This document shows, piece by piece, positions 33,465-42,865 of a stretch of 49,520 bases of DNA (position 1 is its first letter; each line of letters starts with the position of its first letter). The position numbers and the translations under genes are program-made. The notes beneath the pieces were generated by a model that was not told the DNA's origin, did no database searches, and worked only from the letters and a program-made list of their open reading frames with translations. The DNA comes from an uncultured Elusimicrobia bacterium (GTDB taxonomy: Bacteria; Elusimicrobiota; Endomicrobiia; Endomicrobiales; Endomicrobiaceae), in the NCBI GenBank assembly GCA_947168325.1, contig CAMVLN010000001.1, positions 1-49,520 of the forward strand, read 5' to 3'.

Positions 33465-34676
33465 ATGAAAGTTTTAGTAGTAAATTGTGGTTCATCGTCA
33501 GTAAAATATTCTTTGTTTGATATGCAAACTGAAACAAAAATTGCCTGGGGGCTTGTAGAATGTATTGGTCTTGAAGAATCTTTTTATAAAAGGCAAACAG
33601 TAGCAGCACCTCAAGTAAAATCTGCTTGTAAAGTTGCAAACCATTTTGAAGCAGTTCAAATGATAATAACAGATTTATTAGACTCAAAAACTGGTAGTAT
33701 AAAAGATATAAAAGAAATAGCAGTTGTTGGTCATAGAGTAGTTCACGGTGGATACAAATTTTCTAAACCTGTATTAGTTAGCGAACAGGTAAAAAAAGAT
33801 TTAAAAGAATGTTATTCTATAGCTCCATTACATACACCACATCACTATGCAGGAATAGAAGCCATAGAAAAAATGTTGCCGGGTGTTCCGTCAGTATTAG
33901 TTTTTGATACAGCTTTTCACCAAACAATGCCGGATTATGCTTTTAGATATGCAATTCCAGAAGAATATTATGAACAAGATCATGTAAGAAAGTATGGTAT
34001 GCACGGCACATCACATAAATATGTTACACAAGTAGCAGCAAAAATGTTAAACAAAGATAAAAATGAAGTTAATTTAATAACTTGTCATTTAGGTAATGGA
34101 AGTTCTATTACAGCAATAAAAAATGGTAAAGTTATAGATACATCAATGGGTTTTACTCCTTTGGCTGGGCTTGTTATGGGAACAAGATGTGGTGATATAG
34201 ACCCTGCAGTTATAGTTCATATATTATCAAAATATCCTAAAATGACATCGGATGAATTAAACAATCTTCTAAATAAGCAAAGTGGTGTTGCTGCTGTTTC
34301 AGGTATTAAAGGTGGCGATATGAGAGAAATTGAAGATGCTATGCTTAAAGGAGATAAAAAAGCAGAACTTGCATTCAATATGTTGTGTTATAGTGCAAAA
34401 AAATATTTGTGTGCATATTATGGAATATTAAATGGAATTGATGGAATAGTATTTACAGCAGGCATAGGGGAAAATTCCCCACTTACAAGGGAAAAAATTT
34501 GTGAAGGATTAGATAATTTAGGAATAAAAATAGATAAATCTTTAAATGAGCCAAGAAGTAGCAAAGAAAGATTTATTTCTTCAAGCAATTCAAAAATAAA
34601 AGTTATGGTTATACCTACAAATGAAGAGTTGATGATTGCTAGGGAATCTATTGATGTTTTAAATGAAAATAAGTAA
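33465..34676 (+). CDS. ackA: Acetate kinase
   Basis: Makes ATP and acetate from acetyl phosphate, the last step of acetate fermentation. The 403-aa protein has the phosphate-binding NCGSSSVKYS start, GHRVVHGGYKF, DTAFHQTMPDYAF, the catalytic MHGTSHKYV and HLGNGSSITA blocks, and FTAGIGENSP near the end. The ribosome-binding site is AGGGGAA. Phosphotransacetylase (pta) is not in the window. Its presence points to fermentative energy metabolism. Confidence 0.97.
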   Translation: MKVLVVNCGSSSVKYSLFDMQTETKIAWGLVECIGLEESFYKRQTVAAPQVKSACKVANHFEAVQMIITDLLDSKTGSIKDIKEIAVVGHRVVHGGYKFSKPVLVSEQVKKDLKECYSIAPLHTPHHYAGIEAIEKMLPGVPSVLVFDTAFHQTMPDYAFRYAIPEEYYEQDHVRKYGMHGTSHKYVTQVAAKMLNKDKNEVNLITCHLGNGSSITAIKNGKVIDTSMGFTPLAGLVMGTRCGDIDPAVIVHILSKYPKMTSDELNNLLNKQSGVAAVSGIKGGDMREIEDAMLKGDKKAELAFNMLCYSAKKYLCAYYGILNGIDGIVFTAGIGENSPLTREKICEGLDNLGIKIDKSLNEPRSSKERFISSSNSKIKVMVIPTNEELMIARESIDVLNENK

Positions 34677-34951
34677 AACAAGAAATAACAACAAAATACA
34701 GAAGTATAGATGTATAGAAATATGTAAGATTGAAAAATTGTAATGGTAATTTATAAATTTATATTGTAGGATGTATAATTAAATTTTAGTTGAAAATTGA
34801 TATAGCTTAAGAGAATGAAGTTTTTTTGTGTTGTACTGTCATTTTGCGGAGCTCTAATCTAATTTAAAAGTTAAAAAAATTTAAAATTGTTGATTTAGTT
34901 TAGTTGGAACCATTAAATAAAAAAAATACATAAAATAAAAATTTTTAGAGT
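34677..34951. other. Intergenic sequence between ackA and tRNA-Ala
   Basis: AT-rich with no gene of convincing length and no clear hairpin. A TTGATT at about 34890 could be part of the tRNA promoter but has no well-spaced TATAAT. Confidence 0.4.
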
Positions 34952-35024
<73 letters not shown>

Positions 35025-35203
35025 CTTCAGATATTTTAGTTTCTTTATCTCTTACTAATTACCATTTACCATAAGTTGTTTTATTTTTATAAAAATATGG
35101 TATATTTTTGCCATTTATTGTTAGCAAGATATTTAAAAAAAAAATTTTTTTTAATATAATAACAAGGTTGATAGGTAAAAGATAACATTACGAAGGAGCT
35201 AAT

Positions 35204-35464
35204 ATGAAATACAGTATCTGTAAAGGTGTACTTTGGCAAGAGACAGATGGAGAAGTAGTTATTGTCGCTCCAAAGCAGGATCCTGCATATTTAAATGAAT
35301 CTGGTAGTATTATATGGAAACTTATTGATAAAGGTTATAATGAAACAAAAATTGTAACTGAATTGTCTAAAGAATATAGTGAAGATGAGACAATTATAAA
35401 AAGAGATGTCAATGATATAATAAAAGATTTATTGAAAAATGGATATATAAAGGAAGATAATTAA
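35204..35464 (+). CDS. Stand-alone PqqD-like (RiPP recognition element fold) protein
   Basis: An 86-aa winged-helix protein. EVVIVAPKQDPAYLNESGSIIWKLIDKGYNETKIV matches the PqqD pattern (L-N-x-x-(A/G)xxIWxLIDG...T), followed by the DVNDIIKDLLKNGYI end. PqqD domains normally deliver a precursor peptide to a radical SAM or other maturase. Neither a maturase nor a precursor peptide is seen nearby. A strong GAAGGAGC ribosome-binding site precedes the ATG. The next gene starts 13 bases later, so it is linked to the two PpiC-type foldases. Confidence 0.8.
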   Translation: MKYSICKGVLWQETDGEVVIVAPKQDPAYLNESGSIIWKLIDKGYNETKIVTELSKEYSEDETIIKRDVNDIIKDLLKNGYIKEDN

Positions 35465-35477
35465 GGGGGCTTTGTAA

Positions 35478-36380
35478 GTGAATTTTTATAAACTTTTGAT
35501 TTTATTTGTCAGTAGTTTAATAATTGTTAGTGGTTGTAAAGAAAAAGGTGATATTATAGCAAAAGTTGGTAAAGATGCAATAACAACAGATGTTGTTTAT
35601 GAAAAGTTAAAGTCTGCACCACATGTATATCAGACTTATATAAATAGTGAGTCCGGTAAAAAACAATTTATTGATTTGCTAATTAGAGAACAATTGATAT
35701 TACAATCAGCAAAACAAGTAGCTATAAATAAAAGAGAAGAATATAAAAAATCATTGAATGATTTTAAACAAGAGCAAAAAAGGCAGTTAAAAGATTATGA
35801 AGAAAGTTTAATGATAGAGATGTATCTTAAAGAAGTTCAGGAGAATTTTATTTTTGCAAAAGAAGAAGAAATAGATGAGTATTATAATGAGCACAAACAA
35901 GAGTTTGATAGTCCAATAGCAGTTACCGCAAAGCATATTTTAGTTTCTACAAAGGAAGAAGCTGAAGTTGCACTTAATAGAATTAAAAAAGGTGAGAAGT
36001 TTGAAAAAGTTGTACAAGAAATGTCTACAGATACAGTTTCTGCTAAACAAGGTGGATTAATTGGTCCTTTTAGAAAAGGGGAACTTGTAAAAGAATTTGA
36101 AGATGTTGTTTTTAATTTAAAAAAAGGTGAAGTATCTGATATTGTGGAAACACCTTTTGGGTTTCATATAATAACTAAAGTATCTGAAGAAAAACTACAA
36201 CCTATTTCAAAAGATATAGCAAAAGTAGAAATTAAGTCTATTGTAGAAAGAAATAAATTTGAAAAATGGTTTGAGGATACAAAAAATAAAATAGATGTAT
36301 CTATTGATTATTCAAAATTAGATAAAATAAAATCAACGGGCGATATTGCTGATACAGATACAGTTAATAATGCTCAATAA
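35478..36380 (+). CDS. PpiC-type peptidyl-prolyl isomerase lipoprotein (PrsA-like)
   Basis: A 300-aa periplasmic folding lipoprotein. The signal ends in LIIVSGC (lipid Cys at residue 20). SurA-type N-helices follow, then a parvulin domain (TAKHILVSTKEEAE, GGLIGPFRKGELV, ETPFGFHIITKV, about residues 150-245). The start is GTG after AAGGGGG. After the TAA the same frame continues for 16 codons (ENIELDDFQTDINNT) to a second TAA, so the acidic tail may have been shortened by a recent nonsense change. It lies between the PqqD-like and SurA-like genes. Confidence 0.9.
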   Translation: MNFYKLLILFVSSLIIVSGCKEKGDIIAKVGKDAITTDVVYEKLKSAPHVYQTYINSESGKKQFIDLLIREQLILQSAKQVAINKREEYKKSLNDFKQEQKRQLKDYEESLMIEMYLKEVQENFIFAKEEEIDEYYNEHKQEFDSPIAVTAKHILVSTKEEAEVALNRIKKGEKFEKVVQEMSTDTVSAKQGGLIGPFRKGELVKEFEDVVFNLKKGEVSDIVETPFGFHIITKVSEEKLQPISKDIAKVEIKSIVERNKFEKWFEDTKNKIDVSIDYSKLDKIKSTGDIADTDTVNNAQ

Positions 36381-36444
36381 GAAAATATAGAATTAGATGA
36401 TTTTCAAACTGATATAAACAATACATAATATGGGGGAATATAAA

Positions 36445-37494
36445 TTGAAAAAGTTTTTAACTTTAGTATGTATACTTTGTCTAGTAAATGGAATTATTTT
36501 TGCAGAAAAAGTTATTGATAAAACATTGGCAATAGTTAATGGAGAGCCACTGATGAGTTCAGAGTTTGATAAAATATTAACTCCAATGTTAGAACAGTAT
36601 AGAGCAATGACACCATTAACAGATCAAACTGATATGAAAATTAATGAATTAAAAAATCAAATTTTAGAACAAAAAATTGATCAAATGATTTTGCTTCAGG
36701 AGACAAAAAAACAAAAAATAAGAGTTGAAAAAAGGGAACTAGATGAAGCTATGAATCAAATAAAAAAAAGATTTCCTAGCAACGAAACTTTTCAAGCAGA
36801 ATTAAAAAAAGAAGGTTTATCTCTTGTTCAATTTGAAAAAAGGATAGAAGAACAGTTGATGGTTAGCAAACTTATTGAAAAAGAAATGAAAAATAAAGTT
36901 AAGCAGCCAAGTGAAGCAGATATTAAAAAGTTTTATGATAATGTTATAGCAAAAATGAGGGGTAAAGATGTTGGATTATCAAAAGAAGAAGATGAAGTTG
37001 TTGATGGTGTAGCAAAGTTATTAAAGAGAATGTCTTCCGAACAAGTAAGGATTAGCCAGATTTATATTAAGTGTGATAAGAATGCTACCCAACAAGATAG
37101 AAAAGCTGCTTTAGGTAGAGTAGAAAGTGTAAAAAAGGAATTAGCATCAGGTAAAAGTTTTGAAACAATATCAGAAAGATATTCTGAGGATTCTATTCTT
37201 AAACAAAGAAAAGGTGATATGGGTTTTGTTATAAAAGGAGATTTAGATAAAAGATTGGAAGATAAAGCTTTCAGTATGATTGTTGGGCAATATACGAAAG
37301 AACCAATACAAACAGATTCAGGATATCATTTCTTAAGGGTGAAAGAAAGTAAAGCAAGTTCTTCGTTTACTTTTGAAGATGTTAAAAACGATTTAGCAGA
37401 AGTTTTGTATAGACAAAATGGTAAGAAACTTTATGACAAATGGATTTCTGATTTAAAAGCTAAGTCAAGTATAAAAGTTAATCAAGTTTGGTAG
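36445..37494 (+). CDS. SurA-like periplasmic chaperone with one parvulin domain
   Basis: A 349-aa protein with a cleavable signal (KKFLTLVCILCLVNG, cut after IIFA). The SurA N-terminal domain starts KTLAIVNGEPLMSSEFD and is followed by a parvulin domain (RISQIYIKCDKNATQ, KGDMGFVIKGDLD, TDSGYHFLRVKE). It would help fold outer-membrane proteins such as the porin encoded at 11469-12599. An ATG at 36430 is in frame, but GGGGGA lies between it and the TTG at 36445, so the TTG is the likelier start. pdxA follows by 12 bases; surA-pdxA adjacency is also known in enterobacteria. Confidence 0.88.
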   Translation: MKKFLTLVCILCLVNGIIFAEKVIDKTLAIVNGEPLMSSEFDKILTPMLEQYRAMTPLTDQTDMKINELKNQILEQKIDQMILLQETKKQKIRVEKRELDEAMNQIKKRFPSNETFQAELKKEGLSLVQFEKRIEEQLMVSKLIEKEMKNKVKQPSEADIKKFYDNVIAKMRGKDVGLSKEEDEVVDGVAKLLKRMSSEQVRISQIYIKCDKNATQQDRKAALGRVESVKKELASGKSFETISERYSEDSILKQRKGDMGFVIKGDLDKRLEDKAFSMIVGQYTKEPIQTDSGYHFLRVKESKASSSFTFEDVKNDLAEVLYRQNGKKLYDKWISDLKAKSSIKVNQVW

Positions 37495-37506
37495 CAGATA
37501 TAATTA

Positions 37507-38433
37507 ATGTCAAAACCAAAAGTAGCAATAACAATAGGTGATCCAGCTGGTATAGGACCAGAGATAGTTTATAGGGCTACAAACTCTTTGAGAGTTCAAA
37601 GAGTTTGTAGCCCTGTTGTTGTTGGTGATAAAAATGTAATTTCTAAATATTTTGGTATATATAAAAAATCTAATAAAATAGAATTTGTTTTTTCATCTAA
37701 CTATAATAAAAAAATACAAATTGGCAAATCTTCAAAAATATCTGGATTAATAGCTTGTGATGCAATTAGACAAGCGGTAAAAATGTGTATGTTAAAACAT
37801 ACCAAGTCTATGGTTACAGCACCTGTTTCAAAAGAATCGTTTAAACTTGCAGAGCTAAATTATTCTGGACATACAGAGTTTTTGGGCAAACTTACCAAAA
37901 CTAAAAACTATTGTATGATGATGATATGTGATAATATAAATTCTGTTATGATAACAAGACATTTACCTATCTCAAAAATTTCATCAATGCTTACTAAAAG
38001 AGATATTGTATCAACAACAAAACTTTCAGCAAATTTTATAAAAAAAATATTAAACAAAGATCCTAAGATTATAATGTGTGCATTAAATCCACATGCAGGG
38101 GATAATGGTATTTTAGGTAATGATGAAAAGAAAACAATAATACCGGCAATAAAAAAACTAAAAGAAAAAAACTATAATATTATTGGTTTATATCCTATAG
38201 ATGTAGCTTGGCAAAAATTTTTACAAAACAAATATGATTTAATTGTTGCAATGTATCATGACCAAATAATGTTGCCACTAAAGATATTAAATCCTAAAAA
38301 AATTGTAAATGTAACAGTAGGCCTTCCCTTTATAAGAACATCTCCAGGTCATGGGACTGCATTTGATATAGCAGGTAAAAATATTGCTGACTTTTCTTCT
38401 ATGGAAGAGGCAATAATTTATGCATCAAAATAA
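37507..38433 (+). CDS. pdxA: 4-hydroxythreonine-4-phosphate dehydrogenase
   Basis: A step of the DXP-dependent pyridoxal phosphate pathway; 308 aa. Typical blocks are ITIGDPAGIGPEI, TAPVSKESF, YSGHTEFL (metal His), NPHAGDNG, AMYHDQIMLPLK and RTSPGHGTAFDIAG. The length is slightly shorter than usual. Codons 23-36 consist of a perfect 19-bp inverted repeat, yet the protein aligns there without an insertion. It is convergent with queA, with only 10 bases between the stops. Confidence 0.94.
   Translation: MSKPKVAITIGDPAGIGPEIVYRATNSLRVQRVCSPVVVGDKNVISKYFGIYKKSNKIEFVFSSNYNKKIQIGKSSKISGLIACDAIRQAVKMCMLKHTKSMVTAPVSKESFKLAELNYSGHTEFLGKLTKTKNYCMMMICDNINSVMITRHLPISKISSMLTKRDIVSTTKLSANFIKKILNKDPKIIMCALNPHAGDNGILGNDEKKTIIPAIKKLKEKNYNIIGLYPIDVAWQKFLQNKYDLIVAMYHDQIMLPLKILNPKKIVNVTVGLPFIRTSPGHGTAFDIAGKNIADFSSMEEAIIYASK
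37573..37614 (+). repeat. Perfect 19-bp inverted repeat inside pdxA
   Basis: The left arm 37573-37591 (AGGGCTACAAACTCTTTGA) is exactly complementary to the right arm 37596-37614, with loop GAGT. It encodes RATNSLRVQRVCSP in frame. Confidence 0.97.
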
Positions 38434-38443
38434 TTTATTAAAT

Positions 38444-39526
38444 TTATTCAATGAGCATAGAATCACCATAAGAAAAGAATCTATATTTTCTTTCTATGGC
38501 CTGCTTGTATGCCGATAAAATAAATTCTCTTCCAGCAAAAGCACTTGCCATCATTAACGGAGTTGAACATGGTAAATGTAAATTTGTAAACATTGCTTTT
38601 ACTATTTTAAATTTATATCCAGGGTATATAAATATTTCAGTTTGTCCACTACAACTATTAATACTAACTAATTTATTTGAAAAATCATATTTTCCAGTTA
38701 AATTTGCTATAGTTTCTAAACTTCTTACAGATGTTGTGCCTACAGCAATAATTCTTTTATTATTTTTCAATGCACTATTTATTTTGTTAGCATTTTCTTC
38801 ATCTAACATATATCTTTCTGGTAACATTTTATGTCGTTGTATATCGTTAAATAAGATTGGTTTAAAAGTACCCCACCCTACATGCAAAACTATATGAACA
38901 ATTTCTACTTTTTTTTCTTTTAATTTTTCTAAAATTTCATTAGTAAAATGCAACCCAGCAGTTGGTGCAGCAATAGCTCCACTTATATTTGCATAAACTG
39001 TTTGATATCTTACTCTATCAGTTTGTGCATACTTTTGTGCAAGTCCATCTTTTCTTTTTATATATGGTGGCAAAGGCATAAATCCATATTTTTCTAATAA
39101 TCTTTGGATATTAGGCTTATTAAATTCAACAACTTTGTTTCCTTGTTCGTCAATCCCAACATAACTACATTCATAATCATCATTAAAATAAATTTTATGG
39201 TATAACTTTATATTTGGTTTTATCAATACTTGATATTTTGTCCCTTGTTGAGTAGGGTTCAAAAATAAAAGTTCTACTTTTCCACCAGTAGATTTTTTCC
39301 CATACAATCTCGCTGGAACAACTTTGGTTGTATTTATAACCAAACAATCATTTTCGTTTAATATATTTACAATATCAAAGAAATTTTTATGTTGTATACT
39401 TTGATTTTTTCTATGTAAGATTATCAATTTTGAATTACTTCTTTTTTCTATTGGAACTTGTGCAATTAACTCTTGAGGTATTTCATAATTATAATTTGAT
39501 AATTCTAAATCTTTATTTATTAACAT
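38444..39526 (-). CDS. queA: S-adenosylmethionine:tRNA ribosyltransferase-isomerase
   Basis: Makes epoxyqueuosine in tRNA from preQ1-tRNA and SAM. The 360-aa protein has the YEIPQELIAQVP start, DCLVINTTKVVPARLYG, GGKVELLFL, AAPTAGLHFT and HVGWGTFKP segments that mark the family. Length is normal. Its first 14 bases overlap the end of the SpoIID-like gene, so they are co-transcribed. Other queuosine genes are not in the window. Confidence 0.95.
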   Translation of the reverse strand: MLINKDLELSNYNYEIPQELIAQVPIEKRSNSKLIILHRKNQSIQHKNFFDIVNILNENDCLVINTTKVVPARLYGKKSTGGKVELLFLNPTQQGTKYQVLIKPNIKLYHKIYFNDDYECSYVGIDEQGNKVVEFNKPNIQRLLEKYGFMPLPPYIKRKDGLAQKYAQTDRVRYQTVYANISGAIAAPTAGLHFTNEILEKLKEKKVEIVHIVLHVGWGTFKPILFNDIQRHKMLPERYMLDEENANKINSALKNNKRIIAVGTTSVRSLETIANLTGKYDFSNKLVSINSCSGQTEIFIYPGYKFKIVKAMFTNLHLPCSTPLMMASAFAGREFILSAYKQAIERKYRFFSYGDSMLIE

Positions 39527-40655
39527 AATTTATTTTCTTTATATTTGTTTTTGGATAATAAAATTCTAATATTTTTTTGTAAGATATTTTTTGCTCTCCC
39601 ATTACTTTCGCACCCCACTGGCATAATCCAACTTTATGTCCCCACCCTTTTCCTTCAAATATAAATTTTTTGTTTTTATTTTTTATATTAAATATTGCTG
39701 TGCTTTTTATTTTAAAAGAATCTATTGCTAATCTAAAAGTATAAGAATTTATTTTTAGTTTACCTTTAGAATGTTTTATTATAATTTTTTCTGTAGCCTC
39801 TCCAGGAGTTTTTCCAGAAGTTGAAATTTTTTTTATTTTTCCAACTTTATGTCCTGCTTTTATAAGTTTTTCTCTTATAAAATTTTCTTCTAATGTTATT
39901 GTCCATTTTTGGTGAGGACTTTTTTTACAATAAGGATCTTTTCTTCCTTTTAAATAAGGGGGAGTATCTATTTTACACTGCCAAACATATTTTGGATTTT
40001 CAGTATGCCCTCCACAACTGGCATGAAAAAATGTTTGAGCAATATCATCTTTATAAAAAAGAACTTGAGCACATGTATCGTATATTGCTTTATTACAACT
40101 TATTGCTTCACAAGATGCTCCGCCATAGACCTGACAACAAATACTAGAACAAACATCAAAATTTTCTTTTGAATGTTTGCCAATATTTTTTAAAGCATAA
40201 GTTCTACTAATTACAGCTTGGGCTTTCAATGTTTCCTGATTCCACGAAGAATTTACTTCTTTAGGTAAAACTCCTTTCAAATAATCTTCTATCTTTAATT
40301 TGTTTATTATGTTATTTCCTTTTGAAGAAGAACTTATTATAATATTTCCTCTATAAATTTTATTATTAACTAAAAAACATTTTGTTGAAATAAATTCTAT
40401 AGGTAAACTATAACTATTATTAAATATTATTGCTTTATTATTTTTTAATTCAATTTTAATTTTGCCTTCAGATAAAGAATATTTTTTATTATTGTAAATA
40501 AAACAATATTTGTCATCACTAGCGATGGTTATTTGTTTTTGGTTGGATAGTATTTCAACTTTAATATATTCTTGTGTTGAAAAATTTGCATAAGAAATAC
40601 AATTAAAAAATAAAATATAAGAAAAAAACAATAAAATAAATTTTAAAAAAGCCAT
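39513..40655 (-). CDS. SpoIID/LytB domain protein
   Basis: A 380-aa exported protein with an N-terminal signal (residues 4-22). The SpoIID core follows: KIEDYLKGVLPKEV, LKAQAVISRTYAL, QVYGG, AQTFFHASCGGHTENPKYVW and the final GKGWGHKVGLCQWGAKVMG. SpoIID acts on denuded peptidoglycan as a lytic transglycosylase in sporulation, but non-spore-forming diderms carry this domain too, probably for cell-wall remodelling. The Cys-rich middle (CSSICCQ) suggests disulfides or metal. It lies between proS and queA, whose start it overlaps. Confidence 0.9.
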   Translation of the reverse strand: MAFLKFILLFFSYILFFNCISYANFSTQEYIKVEILSNQKQITIASDDKYCFIYNNKKYSLSEGKIKIELKNNKAIIFNNSYSLPIEFISTKCFLVNNKIYRGNIIISSSSKGNNIINKLKIEDYLKGVLPKEVNSSWNQETLKAQAVISRTYALKNIGKHSKENFDVCSSICCQVYGGASCEAISCNKAIYDTCAQVLFYKDDIAQTFFHASCGGHTENPKYVWQCKIDTPPYLKGRKDPYCKKSPHQKWTITLEENFIREKLIKAGHKVGKIKKISTSGKTPGEATEKIIIKHSKGKLKINSYTFRLAIDSFKIKSTAIFNIKNKNKKFIFEGKGWGHKVGLCQWGAKVMGEQKISYKKILEFYYPKTNIKKINYVNK

Positions 40656-40736
40656 GTGTACAATTTTATTTAAAAAAAATTAGTTATATAACAGTAAAAT
40701 AATTTTCGTAAACAATAATGTAGTATATAAATATAC

Positions 40737-42467
40737 TTATAAGTGAGGTTGTACTTTTTTTAATTCTTCAACAATTGTTGAAACAATATTTTCAATTTTT
40801 ATTAATTTTACTAAAGACCGGTCATCTTTTCTTTCTTTAAATTCTACGACATCATCTACAAGAGTTTTTTTACTAATAGTAATTCTAAAAGGGATACCAA
40901 TTAAATCTGCATCTTTGAACTTTATTCCAACTCGGTCATCTCTATCATCAAGCAAAACATCTATTCTTAAATCTTTAAGCTGTTTGTAAATCTTTTCTGC
41001 AACATATTTTGTTTTTTTATCTTTAAAATCTACAGGAATTATTGAAACTTTAAATGGGGCAATGGCTACAGGCCAAATTATACCATTTTCATCATAAGAT
41101 TGTTCTATTGTTGCAGCAAGTATTCTTGTAACTCCTATACCATAACAACCCATAACCATAAAATTTTCTTTTCCACTAGCATCTAAAAAAGTTGCTTTCA
41201 TAGATTTAGAATATTTTGTTCCTAACTTAAATACATGTCCTATTTCTATACCTCTGGAAAATTGTAATTTTTCTTTTTTACATCTTGGACAAATATCGCC
41301 ATGAATAACTTTTCTTAAATCTGCTATCACATTTGCTATATAATCTTTATTATAATTTACATTTTTTATATGAGCATCTGTTTTATTTGCACCAACAATG
41401 CCATTAACAACATTTATTACTGAATAATCAGCATATATTTTTACTTGTTTTCTTAGATTGATTGGTCCGGCAAACCCTACTTTTGCACCGGTTACTTCTT
41501 CTACAATTTCTTGACTAGCAAGTTCAAGTTCTTCGCAACCTATTAAAGACTGTAGTTTTATTTCGTTTATTTCAAAGTCTCCTCTAACTAATACAGCTAT
41601 AGGTTTTTTGTCTGCAATATAAATTATTGTTTTTATAAATTTTTGTACTGAAGAGTTTAAGAATTTTGAAACATCTTCTATAGTTCCAACATTTGGAGTA
41701 TCTATAACTTGCATATCTTGTTTTATCTCGTTAGATTTTTCATATACCATATCCAAACATTCTGCCTTTTCTGAATTTGCTCCGTAACCACAATTACACC
41801 ATGCTATTTCTTCTTCACCAGTATCAGCAAGGACCATAAACTCATGAGAAAATTTTCCACCTATAGCACCCGATGCAGCTTCAACAACTCTATATTTAAA
41901 TCCGCATCTTTTACAAATTCTTTCATAAGCTTCATAAACTTTTTTGTAATATATTTCTAAATCAGCTTCACTCGTATGAAAAGAATAGGCATCTTTCATC
42001 AAGAATTCTCTTGCTCTCATAACACCGAATCTTGGCCTTATTTCATCTCTAAATTTTATACCGAACTGATAAAGCATTATAGGTAATTGTTTATATGATT
42101 TTATAAAACTTCTTGTTAAATCCGTTATTGCTTCTTCTGCTGTAGGAGCAAGGCAGAACTCTGCATTTTTTCTATCTTTTAATCTAAAAAGTTCTTTACC
42201 ATAAACATTCCATCTACCTGTTTCTATCCATAATTCTTTAGGTAGTATCAATGGTAACTTAACTTCCTGTCCATCTATAGAGTTCATCTCTTCTCTTATT
42301 ACATCTATTACATTCATTAATGTTTTAAGACCTAATGGCAAAATTTCAAAAAGTCCGCTACTTAATTTCCTTATCATCCCTGCACGAACCATATATTTTG
42401 CTGAGATATTATCTAAATCTGATGGGGTTTCTTTTAATGTTGGAATAAAAGCTTTTGAAAAATACAT
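40737..42467 (-). CDS. proS: Prolyl-tRNA synthetase, bacterial type
   Basis: Class II synthetase of 576 aa. Motif 2 region CLAPTAEEAITDL, RDEIRPRFGVMRAREFLMKD and motif 3 GCYGIGVTRILAA are present. An editing (INS) domain occupies about residues 225-400. The C-terminal anticodon domain begins near APFKVSIIPVDFK. The frame extends to a TTG at 42488, but TGGAGC is correctly spaced for the ATG at 42467 (MYFSKAF). It is the first gene of proS-spoIID-queA. Confidence 0.96.
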   Translation of the reverse strand: MYFSKAFIPTLKETPSDLDNISAKYMVRAGMIRKLSSGLFEILPLGLKTLMNVIDVIREEMNSIDGQEVKLPLILPKELWIETGRWNVYGKELFRLKDRKNAEFCLAPTAEEAITDLTRSFIKSYKQLPIMLYQFGIKFRDEIRPRFGVMRAREFLMKDAYSFHTSEADLEIYYKKVYEAYERICKRCGFKYRVVEAASGAIGGKFSHEFMVLADTGEEEIAWCNCGYGANSEKAECLDMVYEKSNEIKQDMQVIDTPNVGTIEDVSKFLNSSVQKFIKTIIYIADKKPIAVLVRGDFEINEIKLQSLIGCEELELASQEIVEEVTGAKVGFAGPINLRKQVKIYADYSVINVVNGIVGANKTDAHIKNVNYNKDYIANVIADLRKVIHGDICPRCKKEKLQFSRGIEIGHVFKLGTKYSKSMKATFLDASGKENFMVMGCYGIGVTRILAATIEQSYDENGIIWPVAIAPFKVSIIPVDFKDKKTKYVAEKIYKQLKDLRIDVLLDDRDDRVGIKFKDADLIGIPFRITISKKTLVDDVVEFKERKDDRSLVKLIKIENIVSTIVEELKKVQPHL

Positions 42468-42677
42468 TTTTTTGCTCCAGTTATTCAACTTTGTTCTTGT
42501 TGTATTCTATCATTTTTTATTTAAAAATTAAATTATATAACACCAGTAGAATTTATTAATAAAATTTGATAAACTAATTTTGCTAAAAAGTCCAATATGT
42601 TATGAATAACTACAATTTCTTGTTTTTTTAATATGTTTTTATTTTTTATATATAATATCGTTCATCATAAAAAAAAT

Positions 42678-42855
42678 GGAATAAAAAAACAAATAAAACA
42701 TTAAAAAAACTAACAGAAAAAGAAAAAATGCTTAATGGTTATCCTTGTGATGCAAGTGATGAACAACTAAGAAATAAGAAAACTTTTATGTTTCTGCAAA
42801 TTTATTAGTAGTGGGAAATCCAGCAAAAATTTTAAAGAAAATAAAAATGAAATAA
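42678..42855 (+). pseudogene. Collapsed maltose O-acetyltransferase-type gene
   Basis: The first part reads KTLKKLTEKEKMLNGYPCDA then SDEQLRNKK, the N-terminus of Maa/NodL acetyltransferases (usually TEKEKMLAGE.YDASD..L). After about 35 codons it jumps, in a different frame, to VSANLLVVGNPAKILKKIK, the extreme C-terminus of the same family. The hexapeptide-repeat body (roughly 130 residues) is missing, so a large internal deletion has fused the two ends. It is not functional. Confidence 0.85.
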
Positions 42856-42865
42856 GGATAAACTG

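Noticed and set aside
35140..35165. Terminator after tRNA-Ala (A-run followed by T-run near 35140)
   Set aside because: The A10/T8 stretch can pair but has no GC clamp and lies over 100 bases from the tRNA; it is as likely simple sequence.
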